This document shows positions 34,672 to 44,099 of a DNA stretch of 62,517 bases, piece by piece. Each line of letters begins with the position of its first letter. Position 1 is the first letter of the stretch. The notes beneath the pieces were generated by a model. The model was not told where the DNA came from, did not search any database, and was given only the letters and a program-made list of their open reading frames with translations. The stretch is from an uncultured Neomegalonema sp. (lineage in GTDB: Bacteria; Pseudomonadota; Alphaproteobacteria; Rhodobacterales; Rhodobacteraceae): assembly GCA_937995735.1 (NCBI GenBank), contig CALKIZ010000052.1, positions 1 to 62,517 of the forward strand, given 5' to 3'. Made by a program: the position numbers and the translations under genes.

Positions 34672-36654
34672 ATGGCAACACCGCTATTCGATTCAGAGAA
34701 ACCCGATAGTGCAGGATATTCCGCCGAGGATATCGAGGTTCTCGAAGGCTTGGAGCCTGTCCGAAAACGCCCCGGTATGTATATCGGCGGCACGGATGAA
34801 CGCGCACTGCATCACCTTTTCACCGAAGTCATCGACAATTCGATGGATGAAGCCGTTGCCGGTCACGCAAATCGAATTGAAGTCACACTGAACGAGGACG
34901 GCTCGGTCAAAATTTCCGACAACGGGCGCGGCATCCCCGTCGATCCCCATCCAAAATTTCCAAAGAAATCAGCCCTCGAGGTTATTCTCACAACCCTCCA
35001 TGCGGGCGGCAAGTTCTCGGGCAAGGCTTACGAAACCTCCGGCGGATTGCACGGTGTCGGTGTCTCCGTGGTCAATGCCCTCTCCGTCCATCTCGATGTT
35101 GAGGTTGCCCGAGACAAAAAAGTCTATGGCCAAACCTTCTCGCAAGGCTTGCCTACATCAAAATTAGAAAAACGCGGTTCAACGCAAAACCGGCGCGGAA
35201 CAACCGTCACATTCCTGCCGGACCCCGAAATTTTCGGCCCCCGCGCAGCTTTTAAGCCTGCCCGTTTGATGAGAATGGCCCGCTCGAAAGCCTATCTCTT
35301 CCAGGGCGTTGAGATTCGTTGGAAATGTGATTCAAGTCTTCTCAAGGAGGGCGACGAAACGCCTCCCGAGGCAACCTTCCATTTTCCGAACGGCCTCGCC
35401 GATTACCTTGCTGCTGAGATGGAAGGCGAGGAAACGCTGTCGCCGCAACCTTTCGCGGGACGTGCAGAATTTTCCGAAAAATTCAAAGATACAGTCGGCG
35501 CAGTCGAATGGGCTGTGCATTGGACCGAGTTCGGCGACGGCTCCACCTCGTCCTACTGTAACACAATCCCGACACCGATGGGCGGCACGCATGAGACGGG
35601 CCTTCGCAACGCGCTGACACGCGGCGTCCGCGCCCATGCCGAGCTGATCGGCAACAAAAAGGGCGCAGCAGTCACCGCTGATGATGTGTTCTCCAGCGCC
35701 CGCGCTTTAGCATCCGTTTTTCTCCGTAACCCGGAATTTCAAAGTCAGACAAAAGACCGCCTCTCCTCAGCCGACGCCACCCGTCTGGTCGAGGGCAGCT
35801 TACGCGATCACTTCGACAACTGGCTAGCCGCTGACCCCAAACGTGCTGAAGCTCTGATCGAAGTTTGCGTTGCCCGCGCCGACGAGCGCATGAAACGCCG
35901 CGCCGAGAAAGAAACTCAACGCAAATCAGCAACGAAAAAACTCCGCCTACCGGGAAAGCTCGCTGATTGCGCCGATGCGACCAAACAAGGGTCGGAGATT
36001 TTCTTGGTCGAGGGCGATTCCGCTGGCGGGTCAGCAAAACAAGCACGGAACAGGCGAACTCAAGCAATTCTTCCCCTGCGCGGTAAAATTCTCAACGTAG
36101 CAAACGCCAGCGCTGACAAGCTCGCCCAAAACCAAGAATTGCAAGATTTACTGCTGGCACTCGGTGTCGGCATGGGCAGCAAATATAACCATGACGACTT
36201 GCGTTACGAGAGAATCATCATCATGACGGACGCCGATGTCGATGGTGCGCATATCGCGGCACTGCTCATGACATTCTTCTATCGCGCCATGCCAGAATTG
36301 ATCGAAAAGGGTCAACTTTACCTCGCTGCCCCGCCGCTCTACCGGATCACTCAAGGTGCGAAATCCGTCTATGCGATGGATGAAGAAGAACGCGACCGCC
36401 TGATCGAATCCGAGTTCAAAGGAAAAGGAAAAATCGACGTAGGCCGTTTCAAGGGCCTTGGCGAAATGATGGCCAAGCAGCTTAAAGAAACAACGATGGA
36501 CCCCGAAAAACGCACCCTGATCCGCGTCCATATCGAGGACACCGAAGACGGCGATACCGCCGACCTTGTAGAACGCCTGATGGGTAAACGCGCAGAAAAA
36601 CGCTTCGAGTATATCCAGGAAAACGCCCGTTTCGCTGAGGACGTCGACATCTGA
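34672..36654 (+). CDS. parE: DNA topoisomerase IV subunit B
   Basis: A 660-residue type II topoisomerase ATPase subunit, which with ParC decatenates daughter chromosomes. The GHKL ATPase has EVIDNSMDEAVAGH (about residue 46), DNGRGIPVD and ETSGGLHGVGVSVVNALS. The TOPRIM domain has VEGDSAGGSAKQARNR near 443 and MTDADVDGAHI near 520. The length and lack of the GyrB insert favour ParE. The ATG at 34672 follows AAGG by 7 bases, and the TTG at 34666 is less likely. The stop overlaps the next start as TGATG. Confidence 0.94.
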   Translation: MATPLFDSEKPDSAGYSAEDIEVLEGLEPVRKRPGMYIGGTDERALHHLFTEVIDNSMDEAVAGHANRIEVTLNEDGSVKISDNGRGIPVDPHPKFPKKSALEVILTTLHAGGKFSGKAYETSGGLHGVGVSVVNALSVHLDVEVARDKKVYGQTFSQGLPTSKLEKRGSTQNRRGTTVTFLPDPEIFGPRAAFKPARLMRMARSKAYLFQGVEIRWKCDSSLLKEGDETPPEATFHFPNGLADYLAAEMEGEETLSPQPFAGRAEFSEKFKDTVGAVEWAVHWTEFGDGSTSSYCNTIPTPMGGTHETGLRNALTRGVRAHAELIGNKKGAAVTADDVFSSARALASVFLRNPEFQSQTKDRLSSADATRLVEGSLRDHFDNWLAADPKRAEALIEVCVARADERMKRRAEKETQRKSATKKLRLPGKLADCADATKQGSEIFLVEGDSAGGSAKQARNRRTQAILPLRGKILNVANASADKLAQNQELQDLLLALGVGMGSKYNHDDLRYERIIIMTDADVDGAHIAALLMTFFYRAMPELIEKGQLYLAAPPLYRITQGAKSVYAMDEEERDRLIESEFKGKGKIDVGRFKGLGEMMAKQLKETTMDPEKRTLIRVHIEDTEDGDTADLVERLMGKRAEKRFEYIQENARFAEDVDI

Positions 36655-37874
36655 TGAAAACGCAGCACGTCGCGATTTGTGGTTGCGGTATTGCTGGCCT
36701 TGCTCTTGGTATTTTACTCCGGCGACAAGGCCATCATGTCGTCGCCTATGATCAATTTGAAAACCCTGCCCCTGTTGGTTCAGGATTCTTGCTGCAACCG
36801 ACAGGACTAGCCGTCCTTGATGCGTTGGGATTGCTCGAGCAAGTTGAAAAGCATGGAGCAGTAATCGAACGATTTTTCGGACGAGAGGCTTCTTCAGGAA
36901 GATTGGTTCTCGATCTGCGATACGATGCGCTTGGTGCAGCATTGAATGGGCTGGCTGTCCAACGAGATACAGTTTTCACAGCACTTTATAACGCAGCAAA
37001 AAGTGCCGAGGTTGAAATTCGATCCGGCAAAATCGTCACTGCCTCAAAACGCGACGGAGTGCGAAGGCGTGTTGTTTTTGCCGACGGCACACAAAGCGAG
37101 CCTTTTGATCTGGTTGTCGATGCGATGGGCCAAAGATCTGTTCTACGCCCCAAACGAAGCGCACTCCTCCGCTATGGCGCGCTCTGGGCCAGTCTCGATT
37201 GGCCCGAAAATGCAGGGCTAGTGCCCAACGCAGGCGAGCAGCGCTATCATAAATCATCAAAAATGATTGGCATTGTCCCCATCGGCACATCTCAAGCATC
37301 ACCGACACCAAAAGCAGCGTTCTTTTGGAGCATCAAAGGACAAGATGTCGAAACTTGGCGCGGTCAACCTTTGTCGCAATGGAAAGAAGAAGTCGCCGGG
37401 CTTTGGCCGGAAACAAAGCCCTTACTGGATCAAGTGGCAACCCACGACAATTTAACTTTCGCACAGTATCGCCATTCAACACTCAGTCACCCCGTCTCTC
37501 ATGCCCTCGCGCATATTGGTGACAGCTATCACGCAACCTCCCCTCAACTGGGACAAGGCGCTAATATGGCGTTGCTGGATGCGTATGCATTGGCTCAAGG
37601 GTTAGACCGTGCAGAAACCGTTGAGAGTGCATTTGATCATTACATCTGGGCGCGAGCATTCCATGTGCGCTTATTCCAGAGCATGAGTTGGGCTTTCACC
37701 CCCGTCTATCAATCGGACAGTAACGTCTTACCCATGCTGCGCGATAACATCATTGCACCGCTGTCAAAAACGCCGACCGTACCAACACTGCTCGCCAAGA
37801 TGGTCACAGGCTTGCTCGGGAACCCGCTCGGACGATTGGGCCTGCAACCCATCGGTGCAAAATCCAAAATTTAA
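36654..37874 (+). CDS. FAD-dependent aromatic-hydroxylase-like monooxygenase
   Basis: A 406-residue flavoprotein. The N-terminal FAD motif is GCGIAGLALGILLRRQGHHV (residues 10-29). The GDSYHATSPQLGQGANMALLDA block near 290 carries the GD and P-x-x-GQG FAD signature of the p-hydroxybenzoate-hydroxylase family. The DG motif is present around residue 160 as VVDAMGQRS. The substrate is unknown. Its ATG overlaps the parE stop, so it is translationally coupled to parE, although a functional link is unlikely. Monooxygenases of this shape also act in ubiquinone and pigment synthesis. Confidence 0.86.
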   Translation: MKTQHVAICGCGIAGLALGILLRRQGHHVVAYDQFENPAPVGSGFLLQPTGLAVLDALGLLEQVEKHGAVIERFFGREASSGRLVLDLRYDALGAALNGLAVQRDTVFTALYNAAKSAEVEIRSGKIVTASKRDGVRRRVVFADGTQSEPFDLVVDAMGQRSVLRPKRSALLRYGALWASLDWPENAGLVPNAGEQRYHKSSKMIGIVPIGTSQASPTPKAAFFWSIKGQDVETWRGQPLSQWKEEVAGLWPETKPLLDQVATHDNLTFAQYRHSTLSHPVSHALAHIGDSYHATSPQLGQGANMALLDAYALAQGLDRAETVESAFDHYIWARAFHVRLFQSMSWAFTPVYQSDSNVLPMLRDNIIAPLSKTPTVPTLLAKMVTGLLGNPLGRLGLQPIGAKSKI

Positions 37875-37968
37875 GCACTTTCAAATCAATGCACATTTTG
37901 ATGAGGGCGCTAGACCCATTTTCACCGCATTGACATGATTTAAAGAGAAAACAGTACGGAGTAATGAT

Positions 37969-38436
37969 ATGAAATCGACTTTTGTTATAATTGCCGCGCT
38001 CACGCTTACCGCGTGTTCAGGCGCTCCTAGCATACAGCATTCTATTACCACACAACCATTATTCAATCACACGACGGTTGGCGGGGCTAATTATCCTGTG
38101 GTTGTATCAGGTGCTGAGAACACAGGAGTTTCAGTACAACAAATTGTTAAAAGCCTACGCTTTCCTGCTCGGCTTCCTGCAAACTCTAGTTTTAAAGCCG
38201 TTAAAGACGGCCCTGAACTTATCAATCACGCTCATCTTGACATCGGCGCGAATGGCTCATCGACCCTGACGTTCTTACACGGTGATCGGGTAATCGGTGT
38301 GGGTGATTTTTCACTGCCTCTCAACGCCTATGCAGACCCTGATGCGCTCGGATCAACCTCTGCAACATTGATCCATTCAATGTTGCGCGATTCTGAGGAC
38401 AATCTCAGAGGTGGACGTAATAAATACTCTTTTTAG
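37969..38436 (+). CDS. Predicted lipoprotein of unknown function
   Basis: A 155-residue protein with a textbook lipoprotein signal: MKSTFVIIAALTLTAC, lipobox LTAC, Cys at 16. The mature part is rich in Ser, Asn and His, with no recognised domain. It contains FLHGDRVIGVGDFSLPLNAY and ends in RGGRNKYSF. ACGGAG lies 9 bases before the ATG. It is a single gene, convergent with the methyltransferase gene across two hairpins. Confidence 0.75.
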   Translation: MKSTFVIIAALTLTACSGAPSIQHSITTQPLFNHTTVGGANYPVVVSGAENTGVSVQQIVKSLRFPARLPANSSFKAVKDGPELINHAHLDIGANGSSTLTFLHGDRVIGVGDFSLPLNAYADPDALGSTSATLIHSMLRDSEDNLRGGRNKYSF

Positions 38437-38444
38437 AGTTCGCT

Positions 38445-38487
38445 CTCGGAGTGCCGTGACATAAACTTCGTGAAACGGCACTTCGAG
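38445..38487. terminator. Long stem-loop between convergent genes
   Basis: CTCGGAGTGCCGT (38445-38457) pairs with ACGGCACTTCGAG (38475-38487) with one mismatch, around a 17-base loop. A smaller ACTCT/AGAGT hairpin spans the lipoprotein stop (38426-38439). No T-run is present, so this is a transcript end or barrier rather than a classic terminator. Confidence 0.5.
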
Positions 38488-38509
38488 TATCTACACTGCC
38501 AGCGCTTTG

Positions 38510-39586
38510 CTATCCGCGACGCCGTTTCCGCTCGCGCCCACCGCGCGTGCCGGCTCCACCTGCTGCATTTTCGACTTTGTTCGCTTTGATCCACTCCGCG
38601 CCGGACGGATCATTGTCCAGCAAAAAGTTTGCAGCGCGAATGGATTCCATCTCTTTGCCCGATTGCGGCTTGGTACTGCCCATGCCCATCAGTTTGACGA
38701 AAACTTCGGGATCAATGTCATCCGGCACAATGATACCCGCAGCAGCCAGCGCCGCCTTTTTCTCATCAATCTTTTTCATCGAAACGGGTAACTGGACCGG
38801 GTTCATAATCGCCGAAGTCATCCCCGCCGTTGCCGCCATCGCGAGGAACGCATTATTGACTCCATGACGGTTCGGCAGACCAAAGCTGATATTAGACGCG
38901 CCGCAAGTCGTATTGACGCCAAGCTCTTCACGCAAACGCCGCACAAGTGCAAACACTTGAAGGCCCGCAGTACCCATCGCGCCGATTGGCATTACAAGCG
39001 GATCAACCACAATATCATGCGCGGGAATGCCGTGATCGGCAGCGCGCTCTACAATCTTTTTCGCCACCGCAAAGCGCACATCAGGGTCTTCCGAGATACC
39101 CGTATCATCGTTTGAGATCGCAACAACCGGCACATTATATTGCTTCACAAGCGGCAAAACGAGTTCAAGCCGTTCTTCTTCACCCGTTACCGAATTGAGC
39201 AGCGGACGCCCTTCAGCCGCTTCCAAGCCGTTCTTCAACGCACCGGGAACCGAGCTATCAATACAAAGCGGCGCATCCACCAGCTTTTGCACCCGCATAA
39301 CCAATTCGCGCATCAAAGGCGGTTCAACGAAGTTGTTGTCAGCATAGCGCGGGTCTTCGGCCATCTTGTTCGAGAACACCGCACCCGAATTAATATCGAG
39401 CACCGTTGCGCCCGCCTCGACCTGTGCAATTGCATCCGCTTCGACGGTGGAAAAATCATCCTGTTCCAGTTCGGCAGCCAATTTTTTGCGGCCCGTAGGA
39501 TTGATACGTTCTCCGATAACGCAGAAGGGTTCATCGAATCCGATTACGACGGTCTTCGTTTTTGACTCGATTACAGTGCGGGTCAT
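38510..39586 (-). CDS. Methyltetrahydrofolate:corrinoid-type methyltransferase
   Basis: A 358-residue pterin-binding TIM barrel related to the folate-binding module of MetH and to MeTr. Typical elements are CVIGERINPTGRKKL near residue 25, DAIAQVEAGATVLDINSG near 51, and asparagines in NSVTGEE and ISNDDTG that bind the pterin. GLPNRHGVNNAFLAMA is near 230. The C-terminal 18 residues are Gly/Arg-rich. It would move a methyl group between tetrahydrofolate and a corrinoid protein, but no corrinoid protein is nearby. The ATG at 39586 has GGAAG upstream, and the longer frame would start at TTG. It is the last gene of a three-gene unit. Confidence 0.9.
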   Translation of the reverse strand: MTRTVIESKTKTVVIGFDEPFCVIGERINPTGRKKLAAELEQDDFSTVEADAIAQVEAGATVLDINSGAVFSNKMAEDPRYADNNFVEPPLMRELVMRVQKLVDAPLCIDSSVPGALKNGLEAAEGRPLLNSVTGEEERLELVLPLVKQYNVPVVAISNDDTGISEDPDVRFAVAKKIVERAADHGIPAHDIVVDPLVMPIGAMGTAGLQVFALVRRLREELGVNTTCGASNISFGLPNRHGVNNAFLAMAATAGMTSAIMNPVQLPVSMKKIDEKKAALAAAGIIVPDDIDPEVFVKLMGMGSTKPQSGKEMESIRAANFLLDNDPSGAEWIKANKVENAAGGAGTRGGRERKRRRG

Positions 39587-39682
39587 CAGCAAACTTCCAA
39601 TCTGTGCATTCTGTCAGTCCCGATCACGTCCGGGCACTGGTTCGCGTAAAATTTCGTAACAGTTAGAGGCGGTAGGAAATCG

Positions 39683-40615
39683 TCAGGCGTCGCGCGCCTC
39701 GTTTATCCATTCAGCCGATTTACCGATCCCACCGAGCGGGAAGAAGTGAACATGCGAGATGTTAAAATCTGGGTTTGCCGCTTTATGCAAAGCCAAGTCG
39801 GTGACAAATTCATCCGGCTTAAAAGGCAACAACAGTTTCGTCGCATCTTTCGCACGCTTTTGAAGAACACGCAGTGAAGGTCCGACACCGCAGGCAATAG
39901 CAAACTTAATCATTGTTTGCAGTTTAGCGGGACCCGCCACACCGATATGAATAGGAATATCAACACCGTCCTCTTTCAAACGGTCAGCCCATTCGATCAC
40001 GGGACCAGCCTCAAAACAGAACTGCGTCGCCAGTGCCATGTCCGCGTCAGTTCGCTGTGAAAAGGCCTGCTTCCATCCCAGTGCAGCCATGACGTTTTTG
40101 TCCGACCCATCAGGATCAATGTCTTTATTGCCTTCGGGGTGACCCGCAACATGGATACGCTTGAATCCTTTTTTATCAAATAGGCCCGTCTCAATCAGGT
40201 CCATAGAAGAACTCATTGTGCCGTGCGGATTGTCTACACCGCCCGCCAATAGCAACGCTTGATCAACGCCTGCTTCGCCCTGATAGCGATCAATCCAATC
40301 CTCAAGCACCGAGGCGTCGGCAATAATCCGCGCAGGAAAATGCGGCATGACCGCAAAGCCATCATTGGAAAGCCGTTTCGCGGTTGCCACCATCTCTTCG
40401 ATGGGCGTCCCTTCGATATGGGCAATATAAACCCGCGTTTCCGGCGACAAGATAGACTTGAAGTCTTCAACCTTGGCTGCCGTGCGCGGCATTACTTCTA
40501 TCGAGCAATCCTTTAGAAACGCACGCACAGCCATCCGGTCTGACGCCGGAGCCGCAACAGGCGCATCTTTTTTGCCGAATAATGATGCAAGAACACCCAT
40601 TAGACTTTCCTTCAT
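39683..40615 (-). CDS. Methylenetetrahydrofolate-reductase-like protein (corrinoid-cluster type)
   Basis: A 310-residue protein with the MTHFR TIM-barrel outline. IEVMPRTAAKVEDF is near residue 39, HFPARII near 92, a LLLAGGVDNPHG segment near 143, and GFKRIHVAGHPEGNKDID near 170. In the C-terminal half, IHIGVAGPAKLQTMIKFA near 240 is characteristic. It is diverged from the canonical MetF at 41.1 kb and belongs to the form that clusters with corrinoid methyltransferases in Alphaproteobacteria. It presumably oxidises or makes methyl-THF. It overlaps the upstream small gene as ATGA. Confidence 0.85.
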   Translation of the reverse strand: MKESLMGVLASLFGKKDAPVAAPASDRMAVRAFLKDCSIEVMPRTAAKVEDFKSILSPETRVYIAHIEGTPIEEMVATAKRLSNDGFAVMPHFPARIIADASVLEDWIDRYQGEAGVDQALLLAGGVDNPHGTMSSSMDLIETGLFDKKGFKRIHVAGHPEGNKDIDPDGSDKNVMAALGWKQAFSQRTDADMALATQFCFEAGPVIEWADRLKEDGVDIPIHIGVAGPAKLQTMIKFAIACGVGPSLRVLQKRAKDATKLLLPFKPDEFVTDLALHKAANPDFNISHVHFFPLGGIGKSAEWINEARDA

Positions 40616-40917
40616 TTCGCGGCGTGACCGCCCGCTTCGATCAAAGTGCGCAAAGCATCTTTATCATACGTCTCTTCAAGTTTCGCCGCTTCCGCATCCG
40701 CGATTGCTTCTAGGTCAGCGCCGTCCACCTCAAACGGGTCTGCTCTGCGCCAGTCTTCTAGGTAAGCATCCGAACTCGCCGCACCCGATTTCATTGCGGC
40801 ACGATCAATTGCTTGTTCAAATCGCTCCGAAAGCTGGCGCTTCGCATTTTTGCGCCCGGCTTTTACGATGACCTGCGCAGGCATATCGCGCCAAAAAACA
40901 ACCGTGACCAAAGCCAT
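40612..40917 (-). CDS. 'Virulence factor' family small protein of the one-carbon cluster
   Basis: A 101-residue basic/acidic protein matching the family labelled virulence factor (Pfam Virulence_fact), with TVVFWRDMPAQVIVKAGRKNA at the N terminus (residues 5-25, summarised) and FEQAIDRAAMKSGA in the middle. The label is historical, and in Alphaproteobacteria the gene nearly always sits with the MTHFR-like and methyltransferase genes that follow here. The function is unknown. TAGGAG lies 9 bases before the ATG. It is the first gene of the unit and faces the metF promoter region. Confidence 0.82.
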   Translation of the reverse strand: MALVTVVFWRDMPAQVIVKAGRKNAKRQLSERFEQAIDRAAMKSGAASSDAYLEDWRRADPFEVDGADLEAIADAEAAKLEETYDKDALRTLIEAGGHAAK

Positions 40918-41062
40918 TGAGTCGTACTCCTAATTTCTTTTCGCACCGTTACTCTGCACCGCTTGTGAACGCGCGTCATGGGCGACTCCACGTATCTCAA
41001 ATCCGACACAAGCACCGAAGCGATTAACGAAGCCTTCATGGATGCTAATATTATATATTGCG

Positions 41063-41082
41063 ATATAAAGAAATCTCTATAT
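41063..41082. promoter_or_regulatory. Candidate SahR/ArsR-type operator for methionine-cycle genes
   Basis: ATATAAAG-AAAT-CTCTATAT is an imperfect palindrome with 8 of 10 paired positions, extended by flanking G and C. It resembles, from memory, the ATATAAAGATATCTTTATAT motif of SahR, an ArsR-family repressor of S-adenosylhomocysteine and methionine-cycle genes in Proteobacteria. It lies 31 bases before metF and 145 bases before the divergent one-carbon unit. No regulator gene is adjacent. Confidence 0.55.
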
Positions 41083-41113
41083 CTTCATAAAAATAACAAT
41101 CAGGAGAATCCTT

Positions 41114-42040
41114 ATGACTGCCACCGCATCCTCATTAGATATATCGTTCGAAGTTTTTCCGGCGGCTTCTGAGGTTGCGACAGCGAGGCTTGCCAAAACG
41201 GTTTCGACGCTCGCTAGGTTATCTCCTCGATTTGTGTCGGTAACGCATGGCGCTGATGGCGGCGACCAGAACAAAACCCTCGCAACACTGGATACCCTGC
41301 GGATCAATAATCCGGCACTAGGCTTGGCGGGACATCTGACATGCCGTGCAGGGTCCAAGGGAGAAACACTGGCTGCTGCAGAAGATTACGAAGCGACAGG
41401 CGCTCGTTGGGTCGTTGCATTGCGAGGCGATTCTGCGGAAGGCGCTGGGCAGACCTTCCAGCCACATCCTCACGGTTTTCAATCCACCCCTGACCTTATA
41501 GCTGGATTGAGAGAGCGCACGAATTTACGGATCGCGGTTGCTGGGTATCCTGAAGCGCATCCCGACTCGCGCGGCAAACACAGCGACATCGAGCATCTTA
41601 AACGGAAGATCGATGCCGGAGCGGATGCGATCATCACGCAATTTTTCTTCGATAATGATGATTTCTACCGATTTGTGGATACTTGCCGCTCAGCAGGCAT
41701 TGATGCGCCTATCGTTCCGGGCATCATGCCAATCGCTAAATTTAGCAGCATTGCTAAATTTGCCGCCCGTTGCGGCGCGAAAATACCAGACAGAATAGCT
41801 GATCGCTTCGCAAAAGCAGAGAAGCGCGGCGCAGCTTACGATCTAGCGCTCGCGATTTGTGCTGGTCAGTGCGACGATTTGCGCGAACAAGGGGTTCGTT
41901 CGTTCCATTTTTACACGCTGAACCGCTCAGATCTGACCCTTGGTGTATGCCAAGCGCTTGGACTTGACCCGAAACATCCCATCGATGGCGAACATGCTCC
42001 CACTCAAATCGAAGAGAAAGCGCAAAGCGTGCCTGCATGA
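41114..42040 (+). CDS. metF: Methylenetetrahydrofolate reductase
   Basis: A 308-residue canonical MetF that reduces 5,10-methylene-THF to 5-methyl-THF for methionine synthesis. The signature SFEVFPAASE (family FEFFPP-like) is at residues 10-19, FVSVTHGADGG near 36, HLTCRAGSK near 75 and WVVALRGD near 97. The FAD and folate loop GYPEAHPDS is near 140, AGADAIITQFFFD near 172, and PGIMPIAKFSS near 204. AGGAGA precedes the ATG by 7 bases. A second, diverged MTHFR is encoded just across the divergent promoter. Confidence 0.94.
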   Translation: MTATASSLDISFEVFPAASEVATARLAKTVSTLARLSPRFVSVTHGADGGDQNKTLATLDTLRINNPALGLAGHLTCRAGSKGETLAAAEDYEATGARWVVALRGDSAEGAGQTFQPHPHGFQSTPDLIAGLRERTNLRIAVAGYPEAHPDSRGKHSDIEHLKRKIDAGADAIITQFFFDNDDFYRFVDTCRSAGIDAPIVPGIMPIAKFSSIAKFAARCGAKIPDRIADRFAKAEKRGAAYDLALAICAGQCDDLREQGVRSFHFYTLNRSDLTLGVCQALGLDPKHPIDGEHAPTQIEEKAQSVPA

Positions 42041-42106
42041 CTCTTCACGCCGCCCAATCCCCCTGATAGAGTTCGGGACTGACAGGCGAATTGAGAGGCA
42101 ATAACT

Positions 42107-43288
42107 GTGACGGCACCGCGCGACATTCCGTCCATTGAGGCATCGCCGCGAGCGCCAGATTCTCCGAAAAAAGAAACGAAATCGGGAAAAGCAAAGGCCG
42201 GCAATTCAAAAAAACGCCGTAAACAAAATGATCATGTCTATGCTGCGCTGGACCTGGGTACGAATAACTGCCGTTTGATGATCGCACGTCCTGACGGTGA
42301 CAGCTTTAAAGTACTCGATGCGTTCTCACGAGTGGTCCGACTCGGTGAGGGGGTCGAGGAGAACAACGCTCTTTCGCCCGCCGCTATGGATCGCGCCATC
42401 GCTGCGCTGAAGATCTGCGCCGATAAAATGGCCAAGCGCAATGTCACCCGAGCGCGCGCAATCGCTACAGAAGCCTGCCGCCGGGCCGTGAACGGTTCAG
42501 AGTTCGTCGAGCGTGTTGTTCGAGAAACCGGCTTAACTCTTGATGTTATCGGCGCTGGCGATGAAGCGCGCTTGGCCGTTGCCGGATGCGCGCCGCTGTT
42601 TGATACACAACGCGATTGTCTGCTGGTTTTTGATATTGGCGGCGGCAGTACGGAAATCGTCTGGATCGACCTCGCGCACACGCCAAAAGGCCGCAGACGC
42701 GATATTCTGTTGGGCGTTGCTCCTAAGAATGTCGATAAAGCCAAAATTGATGAAGAAATTCGAATTCTTGCGGAAAGCGCAAGATGGACCTCTCTTCCGG
42801 TTGGTGTCGTAACCCTTGCTGAAAAATATAAGAATATCTCGAACGAGCAAGACCGCTTTAATGCGATGCGCGCCTTTACCAACGATCTTATCGCACCTTT
42901 TGCAGCGGACGGAGCCGGGGCAACGCCTGACCGTCTCCAGCGAATGCAACTACTGGGAACCTCGGGCACGATCACCACGCTCGCCGGCGTTCATCTGGAC
43001 CTTCCGCGCTACAACAGAGTGAAGGTTGATGGACTTTGGATCGCGCGCACGGCCCTGACTGATGTCATTGACCGGCTCATTGGGATGGATCGAGCGGAAC
43101 GCGCGACTATTCCATGCATCGGAGATGACCGCGCCGAACTGGTTATTTCTGGATCGTCTATCCTAAGCGCCATCATGGACCATTGGCCAACCGAGCAGTT
43201 GCGAGTCGCCGACCGTGGTTTGCGCGAAGGATTATTATACGGCCTCATGAACCGCGACGACTCTGTCCAAAGCAAGCAAGAACAATGA
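42107..43288 (+). CDS. Ppx/GppA-family phosphatase
   Basis: A 393-residue ASKHA-fold protein. [16 protein letters not shown] (about residue 46), [15 protein letters not shown] near 117 and [15 protein letters not shown] near 170 are the phosphate-binding loops. An exopolyphosphatase or pppGpp phosphohydrolase activity is possible. The short form without the C-terminal HD-like domain is usual in Alphaproteobacteria. A basic, Lys-rich N terminus precedes the catalytic fold. The start is GTG with GAGAGG 8 bases upstream. The end overlaps rlmE as ATGA, and this pairing is common in the class. Confidence 0.92.
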   Translation: MTAPRDIPSIEASPRAPDSPKKETKSGKAKAGNSKKRRKQNDHVYAALDLGTNNCRLMIARPDGDSFKVLDAFSRVVRLGEGVEENNALSPAAMDRAIAALKICADKMAKRNVTRARAIATEACRRAVNGSEFVERVVRETGLTLDVIGAGDEARLAVAGCAPLFDTQRDCLLVFDIGGGSTEIVWIDLAHTPKGRRRDILLGVAPKNVDKAKIDEEIRILAESARWTSLPVGVVTLAEKYKNISNEQDRFNAMRAFTNDLIAPFAADGAGATPDRLQRMQLLGTSGTITTLAGVHLDLPRYNRVKVDGLWIARTALTDVIDRLIGMDRAERATIPCIGDDRAELVISGSSILSAIMDHWPTEQLRVADRGLREGLLYGLMNRDDSVQSKQEQ

Positions 43289-44007
43289 GCGAAAAAAAGG
43301 GCGATTCCGGGCGAGGCCAACGCCACCTAAGAACTCGCGTAAAAACCGCACGTGGTCGAAAACTCTCCTCGACCCTTTGGCTCGACCGTCAACTAAATGA
43401 TCCGTATGTAAAGCGCGCTGTTGCTGACAATTTACGTGCGAGAGCGGCCTACAAACTCATTGAAATTGATGATAAATTTCATCTGCTAAAACCTGGAATG
43501 AGAGTCGTGGATCTCGGGTCTGCACCGGGCGGGTGGTCGCTCGTTGCCGCAGACCGTGTGAACTCCACCGGAGCCAAAAAAGGCAAAGCACAGGGCTTTG
43601 TTCTCGGAATTGACCTCCAGGAAGTCGCGGCAATCGACGGCTCCCCACAAATTCAACTCGATTTCATGGACGAAGGCGCGGACGACATTGTCAAAAAAGC
43701 GCTCGACGGCCATGCTGATATTGTCTTGTCCGACATGGCGGCAAAGGCAACAGGCCATAAGGCCACCGACCACCTTCGCATCGTGGCTTTGTGCGAAGCA
43801 GCCGCCCTTTTTGCCAGAGAAACGCTGAGTGAAGGCGGCGCTTTTGTAGCGAAAGTCTTGCAGGGCGGCGCTGATGGCGAGTTGGTGACAAGCCTAAAGC
43901 ACGATTTCAAGACCGTTCGGCACTTCAAACCTCCCGCTAGTCGCTCGGACAGTTCAGAGATGTATCTGGTCGCGACCGGCTTTCGCGGCGATAAAGGTGC
44001 GGCGTAA
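43285..44007 (+). CDS. rlmE: 23S rRNA 2'-O-methyltransferase RlmE (FtsJ)
   Basis: A 240-residue methyltransferase for U2552 of 23S rRNA, acting in late large-subunit assembly. [28 protein letters not shown] holds the SAM loop (about residue 73). [18 protein letters not shown] has the catalytic Asp near 150, and FVAKVLQGG the second Lys near 190. The ATG at 43285 is chosen over a longer in-frame ATG at 43183, because it overlaps the ppx stop as ATGA and matches family length. A basic N-terminal arm carries [18 protein letters not shown]. Confidence 0.95.
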   Translation: MSEKKGDSGRGQRHLRTRVKTARGRKLSSTLWLDRQLNDPYVKRAVADNLRARAAYKLIEIDDKFHLLKPGMRVVDLGSAPGGWSLVAADRVNSTGAKKGKAQGFVLGIDLQEVAAIDGSPQIQLDFMDEGADDIVKKALDGHADIVLSDMAAKATGHKATDHLRIVALCEAAALFARETLSEGGAFVAKVLQGGADGELVTSLKHDFKTVRHFKPPASRSDSSEMYLVATGFRGDKGAA

Positions 44008-44099
44008 CGCCCAATGCCTCAACGAAATGGATATCTTGCGCCATAAGACGATAGCGCTTAATTATATCCCGAGTGAAATGCTGGGATTTAAGGTAAACC

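Noticed and set aside
36148-36942. 264-codon minus-strand open frame over parE and the next gene
   Set aside because: It lies antisense to strongly conserved parE codons and has no ribosome site. It is a shadow of codon bias.
40978-41172. Small gene between the one-carbon unit and metF
   Set aside because: It spans the palindromic operator and the metF start in another frame and has no ribosome site.
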